The notes under the pieces are model-generated. The model was not told the origin of the DNA, searched no databases, and worked only from the letters and a program-made list of their open reading frames with translations. A stretch of 64,000 bases of DNA from Bacteroides xylanisolvens XB1A (GTDB lineage Bacteria; Bacteroidota; Bacteroidia; Bacteroidales; Bacteroidaceae). Shown here piece after piece: positions 18,863-29,070 of the stretch (positions are counted from its first letter, which is position 1; each line of letters opens with the position of its first letter). The translations under genes were made by a program, and so were the position numbers. Where the stretch lies: NCBI RefSeq assembly GCF_000210075.1, contig NC_021017.1, positions 4,322,556-4,386,555 of the forward strand, written 5' to 3'.

Positions 18863-20569
18863 TTATTTGCTGACTTTTTCTGCTTCCAAGATTGCTTGGT
18901 AAGCATTAACGATACCTCCGGAAATACATAGGTCATCAAAAAGGAATAAATCTTGTGAAGGGCTATCGTTCACGCGGATTCCTTTTTCTACTTCTACACC
19001 TTTGCGTGAAGTGACGCTTTTTAATAATATGTCACGGATTTGAGAACCGGTCAGTTTTGGGAAATAAGACTTCACAAGAGCAGCTACGCCAGCTACAGTA
19101 GCCGAAGCCATTCCTTCTCCAGTTCCTTTTTGATAAGTGTCACCCATATAAGATGAATAAATGTCTGTTCCCGGAGCATAAATATCGAGAGCAGTTGCAC
19201 CGTAATTGGTGTTCAATACCGGATTTCCATTCTTGTCTGAAGAAGCAACTACCATAAAATTAGTAAGTTCTCCCTCTTTATTCATCTTACGGTTGGGAAA
19301 GAATTCGTCTTTATCCATATCCATTGATAGATCCCAAACCGGAACTATAACTAATGCCCCTTTCTTCTCTGCCTCTTTCAACGCCTCTGACACCCATTGT
19401 TTCTGCTCTTTCGGATATATGGAGTTTTGTTCCGGTAATACGATTACATCTGCACCGTGGTTTACTGCATAGCGGATGGCCAATGCCATATCTTTCAGGT
19501 ATGGTTCTCCTTCTCCCGGGTGGATGCGTAAGGTCATGATTTCTGCATTGTCTGCAATACCGTTACTTCCGATACCGTTGTCACGTTTAGCTGCGATAAC
19601 GCCGGCCTTCATTACGCCTGTTGCCGCATCAGATGTCAACAGTACATTATTACCATAATGCGTATCGTTAATATCCAGAGGATTGTCACCTACAATTTCT
19701 TTTCGATTATCACTTCCGTATCTCTTTAAAGCCTCTTCATAAGACGCTTTACCTGTTTCTACACTTTTCTTTCCCATATTCTGATAAACAGGTTCCCATT
19801 TATCCGTATTATAGATGCTGAAATAGTAGGCAGTAAATACAAAAGCGACTTCAGAAAGACTGTCTCTTTCAGCTTTGGGATCATAACAACTTTGGAAGTC
19901 CTCAACAGTCAGCTCTTTTCCGGGAAAACGTTTTTTCATGTCCTTATCGAACTTTTCAACATATTCTTCTATAACATAAGATAGTTGAAGACCGCCGTAA
20001 GCTCCACCGATTCTTGATTCCGGCATGACTTTATAGCGATAGTAATTATATTCTTCTATGTTTTCCGGTGCGGGGACTTCTTGGCGTTTTCCATTGACTA
20101 TTTTATAATACTTCTTTCCGTCAAAGATATAATCAGCGTATTTATCTTTGAGACGGAAGAATTCACGTTCTCCTTCGCGTGTCAAAGCTTCCATTACTTG
20201 GCCGTCTTTACCACCGATGAAGTTCCAGCCATTGATGTCGTCAACAAGCCCGTTTTTATCATCATCTTTTTGGTTTGACTTTTCTTTTGGGTTGATCCAG
20301 ATTGCGTGTTTTAGGTCTTCGTGTTCTACGTCCATTCCGGTTCCGATCAGTGCAACAACCGGTCTTTTCTTTGCTTTCTTTTTGTTGGCTTTCAGGTAAT
20401 CATAAGCTTTGTTTACTTCAGCTCCGTATACACTGTCCTGGTCGAAAGAACAGTTAAACCAGTCCAGTTCGGATTGTTTTTTTTGTGTTTCTGCCTTTGG
20501 TTTGATTAACTGGGCTGATACAGTAACGCTGATAAAACAGCATACGATTGGAAATATAAGTTTCTTCAT
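18863..20569 (-). CDS. S8 subtilisin-fold protein lacking the catalytic triad
   Basis: This is a 568-residue exported protein started at the ATG at 20569; a TTG two codons earlier is less likely. It follows the S8 family along its length, but each catalytic position is changed. The Asp block reads VALIGTGMDVEHEDL (Gly76 where Asp is expected). The His block reads TGVMKAGVIAA (Thr317 for His). The Ser block reads GEGMASATVAGVAAL (Gly486 for Ser). The codons were checked in the DNA (GGA, ACA, GGA). The reading frame is intact, so it is a maintained pseudoenzyme and not a decayed gene. A peptide-binding or chaperone role is possible. It sits between a TlpA-like gene and two aspartyl proteases. 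Confidence 0.85.
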   Translation of the reverse strand: MKKLIFPIVCCFISVTVSAQLIKPKAETQKKQSELDWFNCSFDQDSVYGAEVNKAYDYLKANKKKAKKRPVVALIGTGMDVEHEDLKHAIWINPKEKSNQKDDDKNGLVDDINGWNFIGGKDGQVMEALTREGEREFFRLKDKYADYIFDGKKYYKIVNGKRQEVPAPENIEEYNYYRYKVMPESRIGGAYGGLQLSYVIEEYVEKFDKDMKKRFPGKELTVEDFQSCYDPKAERDSLSEVAFVFTAYYFSIYNTDKWEPVYQNMGKKSVETGKASYEEALKRYGSDNRKEIVGDNPLDINDTHYGNNVLLTSDAATGVMKAGVIAAKRDNGIGSNGIADNAEIMTLRIHPGEGEPYLKDMALAIRYAVNHGADVIVLPEQNSIYPKEQKQWVSEALKEAEKKGALVIVPVWDLSMDMDKDEFFPNRKMNKEGELTNFMVVASSDKNGNPVLNTNYGATALDIYAPGTDIYSSYMGDTYQKGTGEGMASATVAGVAALVKSYFPKLTGSQIRDILLKSVTSRKGVEVEKGIRVNDSPSQDLFLFDDLCISGGIVNAYQAILEAEKVSK

Positions 20570-20600
20570 TGTCAAAAGAGTTATAATTTATATAGTTTGT

Positions 20601-21605
20601 TTATTGTCTTATTTTTAAAATGGCCTCGCGTACTTGTTCACCCCGGACGTTGCGTGCAGCAAGTTTGCCTTCTTTGTCAATGACTACAAGGAAAGGGATG
20701 GAGTAGAAGCCGTAATCAGTCTGGATAGCACTTGGAGTCTTGCTGTTTTTAGGGAATCCTGTCTTATCCCATAGCATCACCCACGGCAATTTTTCTTCAT
20801 CCAGCATTTTTCTCCATTTTGCTTCGCTGTCATCCAGCGAGACACTGATGAATTCCAGATCGTCAGCCTTCAATTCATTGTATATGGTTAGCATACTACG
20901 CATCTCTTTACGACAAGGACCACACCAGGAGGCACAGAAGTCAAGTACGACAATTTTCCCACGGAAGTCTTTCAGACTTACGTTTTTTCCGTTGGCATCT
21001 GTGAAAGTAAAGTCGGGACATTCTGCACCAATGATTTGGTGGGAGAGGATTTCTACCCTGTTTACCAGCCATTTGGCAGATAAAGACTTTCTGTCTTGTT
21101 CCGGTATCATGTCCAATAGCATCTTGTTGGATTGGTAATCATTTACATCTGCCAGATAGGCTAATGCAGATGCCATGGAGGGAGTTAGTTTTCCTTTGAC
21201 GGAAGTAGAAATCGTTGCTATATCCGGGTCTTTTTCTGCTGGCATATAGTTTTGTAAAGTCAGAAACGGATCGATGCCAGTGAATGAAAGCGAACTTTGT
21301 TCAGGGTTCTTTTCGTCGAAGTAGCCATTGATTGTTACCGGGTTATTTTCCAGATAAATATTCTGTTCGGTTTCTCCTAAATAGAGTTTGTAGACATCAG
21401 GAATGATGTTTATTTCATCGGTACTGAATGTGTTATTAGTACCGATGATGCAGCTTAATACAACGCCTTCATTCATATCTTTTATTTGTAAAGTCGTTGG
21501 CTTTAATACTTTTATTCTTCCTGATATTCTTAGCCCGTTATTTCCCCATATGGTGGTACCGCATAAGAGTAATATGGTTAATAATAGATTTTTTACTTTT
21601 GTCAT
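20601..21605 (-). CDS. TlpA-like thioredoxin family protein, secreted
   Basis: This is a 334-residue protein. I chose the ATG at 21605 (MTKVKNLLLTILLLCG), whose spacing to the previous gene matches the rest of the operon; an ATG at 21626 is also possible. After the signal peptide there is an N-terminal beta domain like DUF4369. From about residue 200 a TlpA/AhpC thioredoxin fold follows, with the redox motif FCASWCGPCRKEM. It should reduce or exchange disulfides in the periplasm. It is encoded between the metallohydrolase-like lipoprotein and the subtilase-like protein, suggesting it prepares disulfide-bonded peptide substrates. Confidence 0.85.
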   Translation of the reverse strand: MTKVKNLLLTILLLCGTTIWGNNGLRISGRIKVLKPTTLQIKDMNEGVVLSCIIGTNNTFSTDEINIIPDVYKLYLGETEQNIYLENNPVTINGYFDEKNPEQSSLSFTGIDPFLTLQNYMPAEKDPDIATISTSVKGKLTPSMASALAYLADVNDYQSNKMLLDMIPEQDRKSLSAKWLVNRVEILSHQIIGAECPDFTFTDANGKNVSLKDFRGKIVVLDFCASWCGPCRKEMRSMLTIYNELKADDLEFISVSLDDSEAKWRKMLDEEKLPWVMLWDKTGFPKNSKTPSAIQTDYGFYSIPFLVVIDKEGKLAARNVRGEQVREAILKIRQ

Positions 21606-21637
21606 TATTATGAGTTTATAGTTCATTATCAGAGTTG

Positions 21638-22651
21638 TTATTCTTCATCTGGAGTCTCCGGTATTGGAGGTAAAGGTAAATCCCAGTCTTCCGGTCCGTT
21701 GGCTATTGCTTCCAGATCGATCTGATATTTATCTTTTAAATATTTCTGTACGAAAGCAAACTTTTCGGTGAGAAAAGGATATTTATCAGCCGGATATACC
21801 TCTGCTAGTCGTGCTTGGTTATAGTACATGGAAAGATGCATATATCCTATAAAAGTCTCTTCATTGGTTGGAGGATAAGAGTTGTTGGCTGGTTCGCTGA
21901 TACTATTGAATACATACGTGTTTACACTTCCCGGATATCCTCTGGTAAGATAATAGTTTGGGTCATCTTCCATTCCCAAGCCTGCTATCAGATTAGTGAC
22001 ATGGTCGAATCCCACTTCAAATTCTTCAGGTATAATGATGTTTCCGGCTTTTACTGCTTTTTCCAATACGGGAGCCAATATCATTTTCCGGCGTCTGTCA
22101 AGGAGTGCTCTGTCTGTGGGAATTAAATAAGGATCGCTGGGATTGTCTTCTCCAAACATACAAGTGCACCAATAATCCAGCCCATCGTAATTTTCGTGTA
22201 TGGGTACAATCCAGCTTGCTAGGATTACGCCTCCAACTTCTAATACGCCTTTACTATAGACATTGTATCCCAAATACCAATACATAGGCAGAACTTTAGA
22301 TGTGATCGGCGGATTCAAGTATGCAAAGATATGCTTTTTCATAAATTCGACATAGTAATTGGTCATTTCGTCATTTACACAGCCTTGGCCTTCGTAGCCA
22401 CTACCATATGATATGCCTGTCCAGCTGCGATTAAAATCAGCCCTTTGCAGATCTTTATAAATAAGATATACATTATAGTCTTCGTATATTTGGGCGATGT
22501 CATCGTCCCAACTATTATTTCCTTGAGGTACTTTAAAGCGTAATTCAATGCCTCCTTCTGTAGGAGTCAGTGTGTCTTCTTCATAACATGAGGTGAATAA
22601 TGCCATACAAGCAAGTAATCCCCATAATATATATTTTTTTTTCATATTCAT
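21638..22651 (-). CDS. SusCD-associated metallohydrolase-like lipoprotein, HExxH absent
   Basis: This is a 337-residue lipoprotein (lipobox FTSC; a second ATG at 22645 is equally plausible). Position after SusD, length and the C-terminal run EKFAFVQKYLKDKYQIDLEAI recall the zinc metallohydrolase lipoproteins often encoded with SusCD pairs in Bacteroidetes. No HExxH motif is present anywhere. Where I would place it, the sequence reads KMILAPVLEKAVKAG before IPEEFEVGF. Either it is a catalytically dead member or it belongs to another surface lipoprotein family. It is predicted to be anchored on the outer membrane near the SusCD complex. Confidence 0.6.
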   Translation of the reverse strand: MNMKKKYILWGLLACMALFTSCYEEDTLTPTEGGIELRFKVPQGNNSWDDDIAQIYEDYNVYLIYKDLQRADFNRSWTGISYGSGYEGQGCVNDEMTNYYVEFMKKHIFAYLNPPITSKVLPMYWYLGYNVYSKGVLEVGGVILASWIVPIHENYDGLDYWCTCMFGEDNPSDPYLIPTDRALLDRRRKMILAPVLEKAVKAGNIIIPEEFEVGFDHVTNLIAGLGMEDDPNYYLTRGYPGSVNTYVFNSISEPANNSYPPTNEETFIGYMHLSMYYNQARLAEVYPADKYPFLTEKFAFVQKYLKDKYQIDLEAIANGPEDWDLPLPPIPETPDEE

Positions 22652-22682
22652 TTCTTTTGTTTAATTCATAAGATATATACTA

Positions 22683-24227
22683 TTAACTTTCGCGTTTTGG
22701 AGCTAAAGGGTTCTGCTCCAGTTTTTTATTTTTAATTAAGACGGCGTCTGGTATAGGCATGGTATAGGAAGGATCATTCTGTTTTAATGTATATACCTGT
22801 TCTCCCCATCTATGAATAATTTGTGGCATTCCGTAGCGTCGGAGATCAAACCATCGTTGCCCTTCAAAACAAAGTTCTTTTCTTCTTTCATTTTTGATGA
22901 AAGTTTTGAGCGCATCACCTGTTAATCCGGTAGGCTCAACAAATTTGTCGGGTTCATAACGTTTAGCCAGTAAGGTTTTTAAAGCAGATAGTGCTGTACT
23001 CTCGTCATTATTATGGGCAGCTGCTTCTGCTAGATTTAAATAAGCCTCACCTAGTCTGAAGGATAAAGCAAAGTTTTCCGAACCACTAGGTTCACCTGTA
23101 GCTGAAAGTTTGTATTTGCCGAAAGTAGTATAAGAGTCTTCATAGAAAACTTTATCATCTTTATTGAACTCTTTTGCTATATACTTTTCTTTTCTTAAAT
23201 CTCCATCTTCAAAGCTTTCAATCAAGTTATCAGAAGCGATAAAAGCTTCTCGGTAATAGGTGGTGGTATTACCGAAGTAACCTTCTTCCTCATACTCTAC
23301 CGACTCATCATTGAATACAGTTAAGTCTGAAACGCTTCCATATAACCAAATAACCTCAGATGATTTTAAAGATGTAAAATTGTAATAAGGCTCTGCCACT
23401 GTTGGAGAAGGGAGGTTATTTAAGTCTACTAAAGCGAAGGACCAGTCTTTTATTACTTTGTTGGCGTATATGGCTGCATCTTTCCAGTTTTCCATATAGA
23501 GAAAGACGCGGGACTTCAGCAATTGTATCATTGGAAGGCTAACCAGATAATTCGGTTCATATTGTTTATCTTTGCTTAAAGTAAGGAATAAACGTTCAGC
23601 TTCATTCAGATCGTCCACAATTTGGTTGTATACTTCCTCAACGGTGTTTCGTGTCATTAATAGTTGGTCTTCAGGTAGCAGGTTGCTGTCTAGTTTGAGT
23701 GGAACTCCTAAAGCCTGTTTGTTATAGTTGTATGGTGCTCCAAAATGATTGACTAACATAAAATAATAGAAAGCTCTTAATCCGAGGGATTGGGCTATTA
23801 CATAATTTTTTTCAGCCTCCGTACCATTTACGTCACCGATATAATCAAGAGCTGCATTTGCGCCTAAGATATAGTTATAGTATCCTTCCCAGATATTCTG
23901 AAGAGGATAACCATTTCTTTCCATAATGAAAAACATATCCGGTTGCCATGTATAAACAGCTTGTTTGGCTTCTATATTTTTTAGAGAGTTGATGCTAAAT
24001 TCATAATCAGTTTTGTGGAACTGAATGTCATCGTCTAAGAAGCTAAGAAAGGGTAGTAGGAAATTGCTTTTATCCTGTTTGGGATAAGCAGAACCGATTA
24101 ACATTTCTTGCAAAGCATTTGCATCTTTGGGAACGTACTCACTTTGAGATTTAGGCTCTAGAAAATCTGAGCAAGAGGATAGTGATAGTAAGACTATTCC
24201 TGTTAGTATATATATAATTCTTTTCAT
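22683..24227 (-). CDS. SusD/RagB family outer-membrane lipoprotein
   Basis: This is a 514-residue SusD-like protein with signal and lipobox LSSC (Cys19). It has the family's TPR-rich N-terminal half (for example SLGLRAFYYFMLVNHFGAPY) and the C-terminal SusD domain ending ERRKELCFEGQRWFDLRRYG, a family signature. SusD lids the SusC channel and binds the ligand at the cell surface. The neighbouring proteases and thioredoxins suggest peptide rather than glycan cargo, as in RagAB of Porphyromonas. It starts 19 bp after the SusC gene. Confidence 0.94.
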   Translation of the reverse strand: MKRIIYILTGIVLLSLSSCSDFLEPKSQSEYVPKDANALQEMLIGSAYPKQDKSNFLLPFLSFLDDDIQFHKTDYEFSINSLKNIEAKQAVYTWQPDMFFIMERNGYPLQNIWEGYYNYILGANAALDYIGDVNGTEAEKNYVIAQSLGLRAFYYFMLVNHFGAPYNYNKQALGVPLKLDSNLLPEDQLLMTRNTVEEVYNQIVDDLNEAERLFLTLSKDKQYEPNYLVSLPMIQLLKSRVFLYMENWKDAAIYANKVIKDWSFALVDLNNLPSPTVAEPYYNFTSLKSSEVIWLYGSVSDLTVFNDESVEYEEEGYFGNTTTYYREAFIASDNLIESFEDGDLRKEKYIAKEFNKDDKVFYEDSYTTFGKYKLSATGEPSGSENFALSFRLGEAYLNLAEAAAHNNDESTALSALKTLLAKRYEPDKFVEPTGLTGDALKTFIKNERRKELCFEGQRWFDLRRYGMPQIIHRWGEQVYTLKQNDPSYTMPIPDAVLIKNKKLEQNPLAPKRES

Positions 24228-24246
24228 TGTCTATCTTTTTATTTTT

Positions 24247-27200
24247 TTAGAAACCAATGTTAATACCTAATGAATAATTCCGTGGAAGTACACTGTTGCT
24301 AACTTCCGGGTCGAAACCGTTGAAACGTTTGCTGGCGATAACAAAGATGTTATCCATGTTAAAGTTGAGTGATAGATTTTTCATATATATTTTTTCGCAC
24401 CACTCACGTTTCATTTGCCAGGATAGACCGATGTTGCGGCAGCGTAAGAAAGAACCACTGACCACCATAGCGTCAGATTGTTCCCATAATGGAATGCTAT
24501 AAACATTCTCATTGTTGGGCAATTCTATATAAGCCATTCCTGCTTTGGGTAAAGAAGGAATGATTGTATGGGCTTCGTCTCCCGGTTCTTTCCAACGGTT
24601 CAGTAAATCGCGGTTTATATTTGTATATGGATCTGGCATATAATAAGAACTAGCGAATTGTTCGTATGGTGATGGCAGACGTTTCTTGTTGCCGAGTAAA
24701 AGTGAAAAACTGGTGTTTAAAGTTAATGATTTATAGCGGAAACTTAAGCTCAATCCACCAGTGAAATAAGGATCTTTCTGACCAGAATATACCAGATAAG
24801 TAGTCGGATCTATTTGTCTGCTACGTTCTTCTTCCGGAATATCCAAAAGATTGAATAAAGCTTCACCGGTTTTTCCGTCTAATCCTGCAAAAGAGTATGA
24901 CCAGAAACTGCTGAGCGGATATCCTTCTTTTAATACAATATCTGAACGTCCACTTAAGAAGGAAGCTGCATTGACATCAATGTCTGTATGTCCGCCTTCA
25001 TTCCAGTTCTTGGAAGCATTCAAACTGACACTTAATGCATAGTCCCGTTTCTGTATCGGGGTAAAAGTTAATGTGTATTCGATACCTCTGTTGTGGATAA
25101 TACCACCGTTGCGTTTCATGGATGTTATTCCATATTCATAAGGTAATTCCAGTTCAACAATGGCATTGGATCGTCTTGTATAATATTCCAAATTCATATA
25201 AAACATACTGAATAATTCCAGGTCTACACCGAAATTCCATGATTTGGTACGTTCCCATGATAGATTCGGATTTGGGATTTGGGAGATGGTAGACTGATAT
25301 CTGTTGTATAGATTAGCCACTTTCCCCTGATTTAAAATCAAATCCGGACTAATGCGCGTTACTGCATTTCCTTGAATACCATAGGTGCCGCGGAAGTTTA
25401 AGGTTGTTATCCATTTTACATATTTCTTCATGAAGTCCTCTTCTGAAGCTCTCCAGGAGAAACCGAATGAATAGGTAGGGTCAATACGGTGATTGGCATC
25501 CTGACCGAAACGGTTGGATGCATCATTACGTATATTTGCATTAACAACATATCGGTTTTTGAGTGAATATGCCAATGTGGCGAATACGGAAAGGTAATTG
25601 TCTGTAGTATTGACTTTTCTCCATCCACCATCATATATCTTTTTTAAAAGCCCCCATCCTTCGTTTTTAGAACCTGTAATCGGTGTAAAAGCTTGTGGAG
25701 TGGTTGGTAATGTTATTACTTCTCCTCTATCTGGGGCATATCCCCATACCGTATTGCTGACACCTTTATTAGTGGAAGAACGTAATTCCATACCTACTAA
25801 AGCATTAATTCGGTTCTCATTATTAAAGGCTTTACTGAATTGCAGTTTATTTTGGATGTTGTAAGAGTACTGCTGTGCGTTATTTGTGAATAATTCGCCT
25901 CCGAATGGGAGTAAGGCTGCTCCAAACTCTTTACTGTTTGGTGAGACAGAGTTGAAATCATAACCACGATATGTTTCAGCAATATAAAACGTTTGTTCAG
26001 TTTCCCAAGCTTCGTTTGTGCTGTTATTATTGGAATATCCACCAGTAAATTGGTAAGTTAACCAGTCCAATATATTCCATTTCAAGTCTAGCGAAGCTGA
26101 CATGAAACTTGATTTTGATTTAGAACCACTATTATTCCGTTCATTTACGAAATTGTATGATAATGATTTGACTCCGCTATTGTATGGGTATGAGGCTTTC
26201 ATTTGATAGTAAGCATCAGGGTCTATAGAACGATTGGTAGTAGTAGCATACCCCATAGGATTGACTCCTCCGGCAAAACCGTTATTCGTACTTACGCTAC
26301 CGTTGATCGTTGCATTAATCGTTAGTTTTTGTACCGGGCGTATGGTGATGGCAACGCGTCCGGTCATACGTTCACTGTCGTTTCCTATTTCCTGCCCTTC
26401 GCTATTGGAATATCCCATAGAAGCTGCATAACTGTATTTATTTGTTCCACCGGAAACACTTATATTATGGTTATGGCTAAAAGAACGGCGGGTTAGTAGT
26501 TTGAACCAATCTGTATTTTGTGTTTCCAGAACATTGCGTTGTGCCAGAAAATCTTCAGAAGATATATCGTGCGATAGATACATATTCAATAATCCTTCAT
26601 AAGTATATATTTGTTTGATTGGTTCTGTGCCATAAGGTGTTCCCCAGTTAAAAGCTTCTTGTGAGAATAGTACTCTTTCTTTGGAATTCATATAATTAAA
26701 CTGTCCATAGTTGGGACGCGTACCCATTACAAAATTAGAGGTGTAATTGACACTTAGACGATCAGTCGTATTCTTTTTGGTTGTGATCTCAATAACACCA
26801 TTCGATGCTTTTGAACCATAAATAGCGGTCGCAGAAGCATCTTTTAAAATACTAATGCTTTCGATATCAGCAGGATTTAACCAAGAAATCTGATTACCGA
26901 TAATGTTTTTCAAGTCCTCTGTCATGAGAGAAGATGCATTCAATTCCAGGGGGTCTTCCTGAATGATGCCGTCGACTACCCAAAGTGGGTCTTGATTACC
27001 CAGTAAGGTACTGGTACCACGGATTTGAATTTTCGGGGCAGTACCTACACGACTACTTGTATTGGTGACAATCATACCTGCCACACGTCCTTGCAACATT
27101 TGGTCAATAGTGGTATATGAAGGCATTAAAATATCTTTTGCTTTTACTGTGGTAATAGAACCTACTAGGTCACGGCGTTGAATATTCTGATAACCGGTTA

Positions 27201-27813
27201 CAACCACTTCGTCAATTTCAGTACTGGAACTGTTTAGAGTGACATTAATCGTTTTCTTTCCTGTATATCTTACAGTCTTTTTCTCCATTCCGATGAATGA
27301 ATAAGTTAATATTAACCCTTCTTGTGCAGGAATATTAAAAGTGTAATGTCCGTCTAGTCCGGCGATAGCTCCATGTTTTGAACCTCGGACAGTGACTGTA
27401 GCTCCGGGAAGTGCTTCACCGCTTGCATCACGTATCCATCCACTAATCGTGATTTTATTAGTCTTTCTTTTCTTAATAACGATGGCAGTGCCTGATACTT
27501 CATAAGTCAGGTTAGTTCCTTCCAGACATTCATCCAGAATTTCGGTGATCGTTTTGTTTTTTGCCTTTACGCTGATATCGGTTATGTTAGCGATATCTTC
27601 TGTTGCGTACATAAAAATGAATTTTGTACGGTTTTGCAAATACCAAAGCGTAGATTCCAGGCTTTCGCCTCTCAGATCAACGGAGATTCGCTGATTGTCT
27701 TGTGCTTGAATCATAAGTGAAGAAAGGGAGAATATCCATAAAAGGCAGAACTTAACGAAATTTCTGCTTACATAAGATACTCCCTTTGAGGAGGATTGTG
27801 TTCGTTTTTTCAT
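24247..27813 (-). CDS. SusC/RagA family TonB-dependent receptor with STN domain
   Basis: This is an 1188-residue outer-membrane transporter. In order it has a signal peptide (to about residue 38), an STN domain (about 40-115), a carboxypeptidase-regulatory-like beta domain (GWIRDASGEALPGATVTVRG), the plug (EIDEVVVTGYQNIQRRDL; later LKDASATAIYGSKASNGVI) and a 22-strand barrel. The STN domain signals ligand binding to a FecR-type anti-sigma factor, which is encoded just upstream. The gap to FecR is 29 bp, so SusC probably shares the sigma/anti-sigma transcript. It imports the ligand bound by SusD, using TonB energy. Confidence 0.95.
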   Translation of the reverse strand: MKKRTQSSSKGVSYVSRNFVKFCLLWIFSLSSLMIQAQDNQRISVDLRGESLESTLWYLQNRTKFIFMYATEDIANITDISVKAKNKTITEILDECLEGTNLTYEVSGTAIVIKKRKTNKITISGWIRDASGEALPGATVTVRGSKHGAIAGLDGHYTFNIPAQEGLILTYSFIGMEKKTVRYTGKKTINVTLNSSSTEIDEVVVTGYQNIQRRDLVGSITTVKAKDILMPSYTTIDQMLQGRVAGMIVTNTSSRVGTAPKIQIRGTSTLLGNQDPLWVVDGIIQEDPLELNASSLMTEDLKNIIGNQISWLNPADIESISILKDASATAIYGSKASNGVIEITTKKNTTDRLSVNYTSNFVMGTRPNYGQFNYMNSKERVLFSQEAFNWGTPYGTEPIKQIYTYEGLLNMYLSHDISSEDFLAQRNVLETQNTDWFKLLTRRSFSHNHNISVSGGTNKYSYAASMGYSNSEGQEIGNDSERMTGRVAITIRPVQKLTINATINGSVSTNNGFAGGVNPMGYATTTNRSIDPDAYYQMKASYPYNSGVKSLSYNFVNERNNSGSKSKSSFMSASLDLKWNILDWLTYQFTGGYSNNNSTNEAWETEQTFYIAETYRGYDFNSVSPNSKEFGAALLPFGGELFTNNAQQYSYNIQNKLQFSKAFNNENRINALVGMELRSSTNKGVSNTVWGYAPDRGEVITLPTTPQAFTPITGSKNEGWGLLKKIYDGGWRKVNTTDNYLSVFATLAYSLKNRYVVNANIRNDASNRFGQDANHRIDPTYSFGFSWRASEEDFMKKYVKWITTLNFRGTYGIQGNAVTRISPDLILNQGKVANLYNRYQSTISQIPNPNLSWERTKSWNFGVDLELFSMFYMNLEYYTRRSNAIVELELPYEYGITSMKRNGGIIHNRGIEYTLTFTPIQKRDYALSVSLNASKNWNEGGHTDIDVNAASFLSGRSDIVLKEGYPLSSFWSYSFAGLDGKTGEALFNLLDIPEEERSRQIDPTTYLVYSGQKDPYFTGGLSLSFRYKSLTLNTSFSLLLGNKKRLPSPYEQFASSYYMPDPYTNINRDLLNRWKEPGDEAHTIIPSLPKAGMAYIELPNNENVYSIPLWEQSDAMVVSGSFLRCRNIGLSWQMKREWCEKIYMKNLSLNFNMDNIFVIASKRFNGFDPEVSNSVLPRNYSLGINIGF

Positions 27814-27842
27814 AATGCGTTAGTTATAATATGTATTAATAG

Positions 27843-29003
27843 TTATTGTTTATAAGAAATGTGCAGTATACCTTCTCTTTGTTTTATGTCTACCATATTT
27901 AATTCCATTATCATGTCGATAATTGGATTCATGTTTGCATAGCGGTTGAGATAAGCTCCGATTTGTACCTGTCTGGCTGCATCGTCTTCAAAAGTGTATG
28001 TGAATCCGTACCATTTGGAAAGATATGACATTACATTCTCAAGAGGAACATTCATAAATATGAATGATCCGGACTCCCAGGAAGTGTATAATTCTGTATT
28101 TACGTTAGATACGGTACTTTCCCGACTATTTTTGTCATATACGAAATGTTGGTTTGGAATCAATTCATAATCTTCGTTTTCACTGCTAATCTCTATAGCT
28201 CCACTAATTAGTGTAGTACTTTCCACTTCTTCATCCGCATAAGCCCTTACATTGAAAGAAGTTCCTGTCACCCGAATAGAAGTGTGCGGTGTTTGCACGA
28301 TAAAAGGATGTGCTTTATCTGGAGCAACATCAAAATAGGCTTCACCTTCAACCTGTACGATGCGTTCCTTATCGCTGAAACAAATCGGATAAGTCAGTTG
28401 TGATTCTGCGTTCAGATGTACTTTTGTTCCATCTGAAAGGACAATGTGACATTCCATACCATGCAGTGTACGAAGCGTATTTTTGATTTCTTTCACTTTG
28501 GGCTTGTTGGCAGGAGTTTGATAATTAATCCCTTTGGAGTCAATGATGAACACTTCAGTTGCACCCTCCGGAAGGACATTCTCAAAAAGGTTGAAAGTGT
28601 TGCCATTACTTAAAGTCAGTTCTCCGCCATGGGTTCCTGGAGTGATTTCACCGATTGGTTCTCCGGCTACCCAATTATAAATAAGGTATGAAATCGGTAT
28701 TAACAATAGCAAAAGAAGAGCCGCATATTTCAGACTCCTTTTCCATGAAAGAAAACCGGATGTTTTTTCTCCTCCTAGTAGCGGATAGATTCTGTCCCAT
28801 GCCTTTTGTGAAGAGAAGCTTTTTATTAACCGGCTGTTTTCTTCATACGTTTCCTTATTTAATATCCGGTCGGCTATTTTTTGATGCTCCGGATTTTCAT
28901 CCAACCACGCATGATAGTTTTTTTCCTCTTCGGGAGTAGACGAATGAGTAAATAAGGAAGCTAAGATTTTTGCAATTTTAAATTTTTCTTTGAATGAATT
29001 CAT
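27843..29003 (-). CDS. FecR family anti-sigma factor
   Basis: This is a 386-residue inner-membrane protein. A cytoplasmic N-terminal region (about 1-88) is followed by one membrane helix (about 91-110, YAALLLLLLIPISYLIYNW). The periplasmic FecR domain follows, with the phrases TPGTHGGELTLSNGNTF and VEGEAYFDVAPDKAHPF, and a C-terminal DUF4974-like segment (VPLENVMSYLSKWYGF). It holds the sigma factor encoded 67 bp upstream until SusC reports ligand through its STN domain. Confidence 0.93.
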   Translation of the reverse strand: MNSFKEKFKIAKILASLFTHSSTPEEEKNYHAWLDENPEHQKIADRILNKETYEENSRLIKSFSSQKAWDRIYPLLGGEKTSGFLSWKRSLKYAALLLLLLIPISYLIYNWVAGEPIGEITPGTHGGELTLSNGNTFNLFENVLPEGATEVFIIDSKGINYQTPANKPKVKEIKNTLRTLHGMECHIVLSDGTKVHLNAESQLTYPICFSDKERIVQVEGEAYFDVAPDKAHPFIVQTPHTSIRVTGTSFNVRAYADEEVESTTLISGAIEISSENEDYELIPNQHFVYDKNSRESTVSNVNTELYTSWESGSFIFMNVPLENVMSYLSKWYGFTYTFEDDAARQVQIGAYLNRYANMNPIIDMIMELNMVDIKQREGILHISYKQ

Positions 29004-29070
29004 CGTTTTTTCGATTTGTTATATAAGTAAAACAATCCAATCGAAAAAACGGGGTAATCAAAAAGTTACT

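Noticed and set aside
18863..20569. Active serine protease
   Set aside because: All three catalytic positions were checked in the DNA and encode Gly, Thr and Gly.
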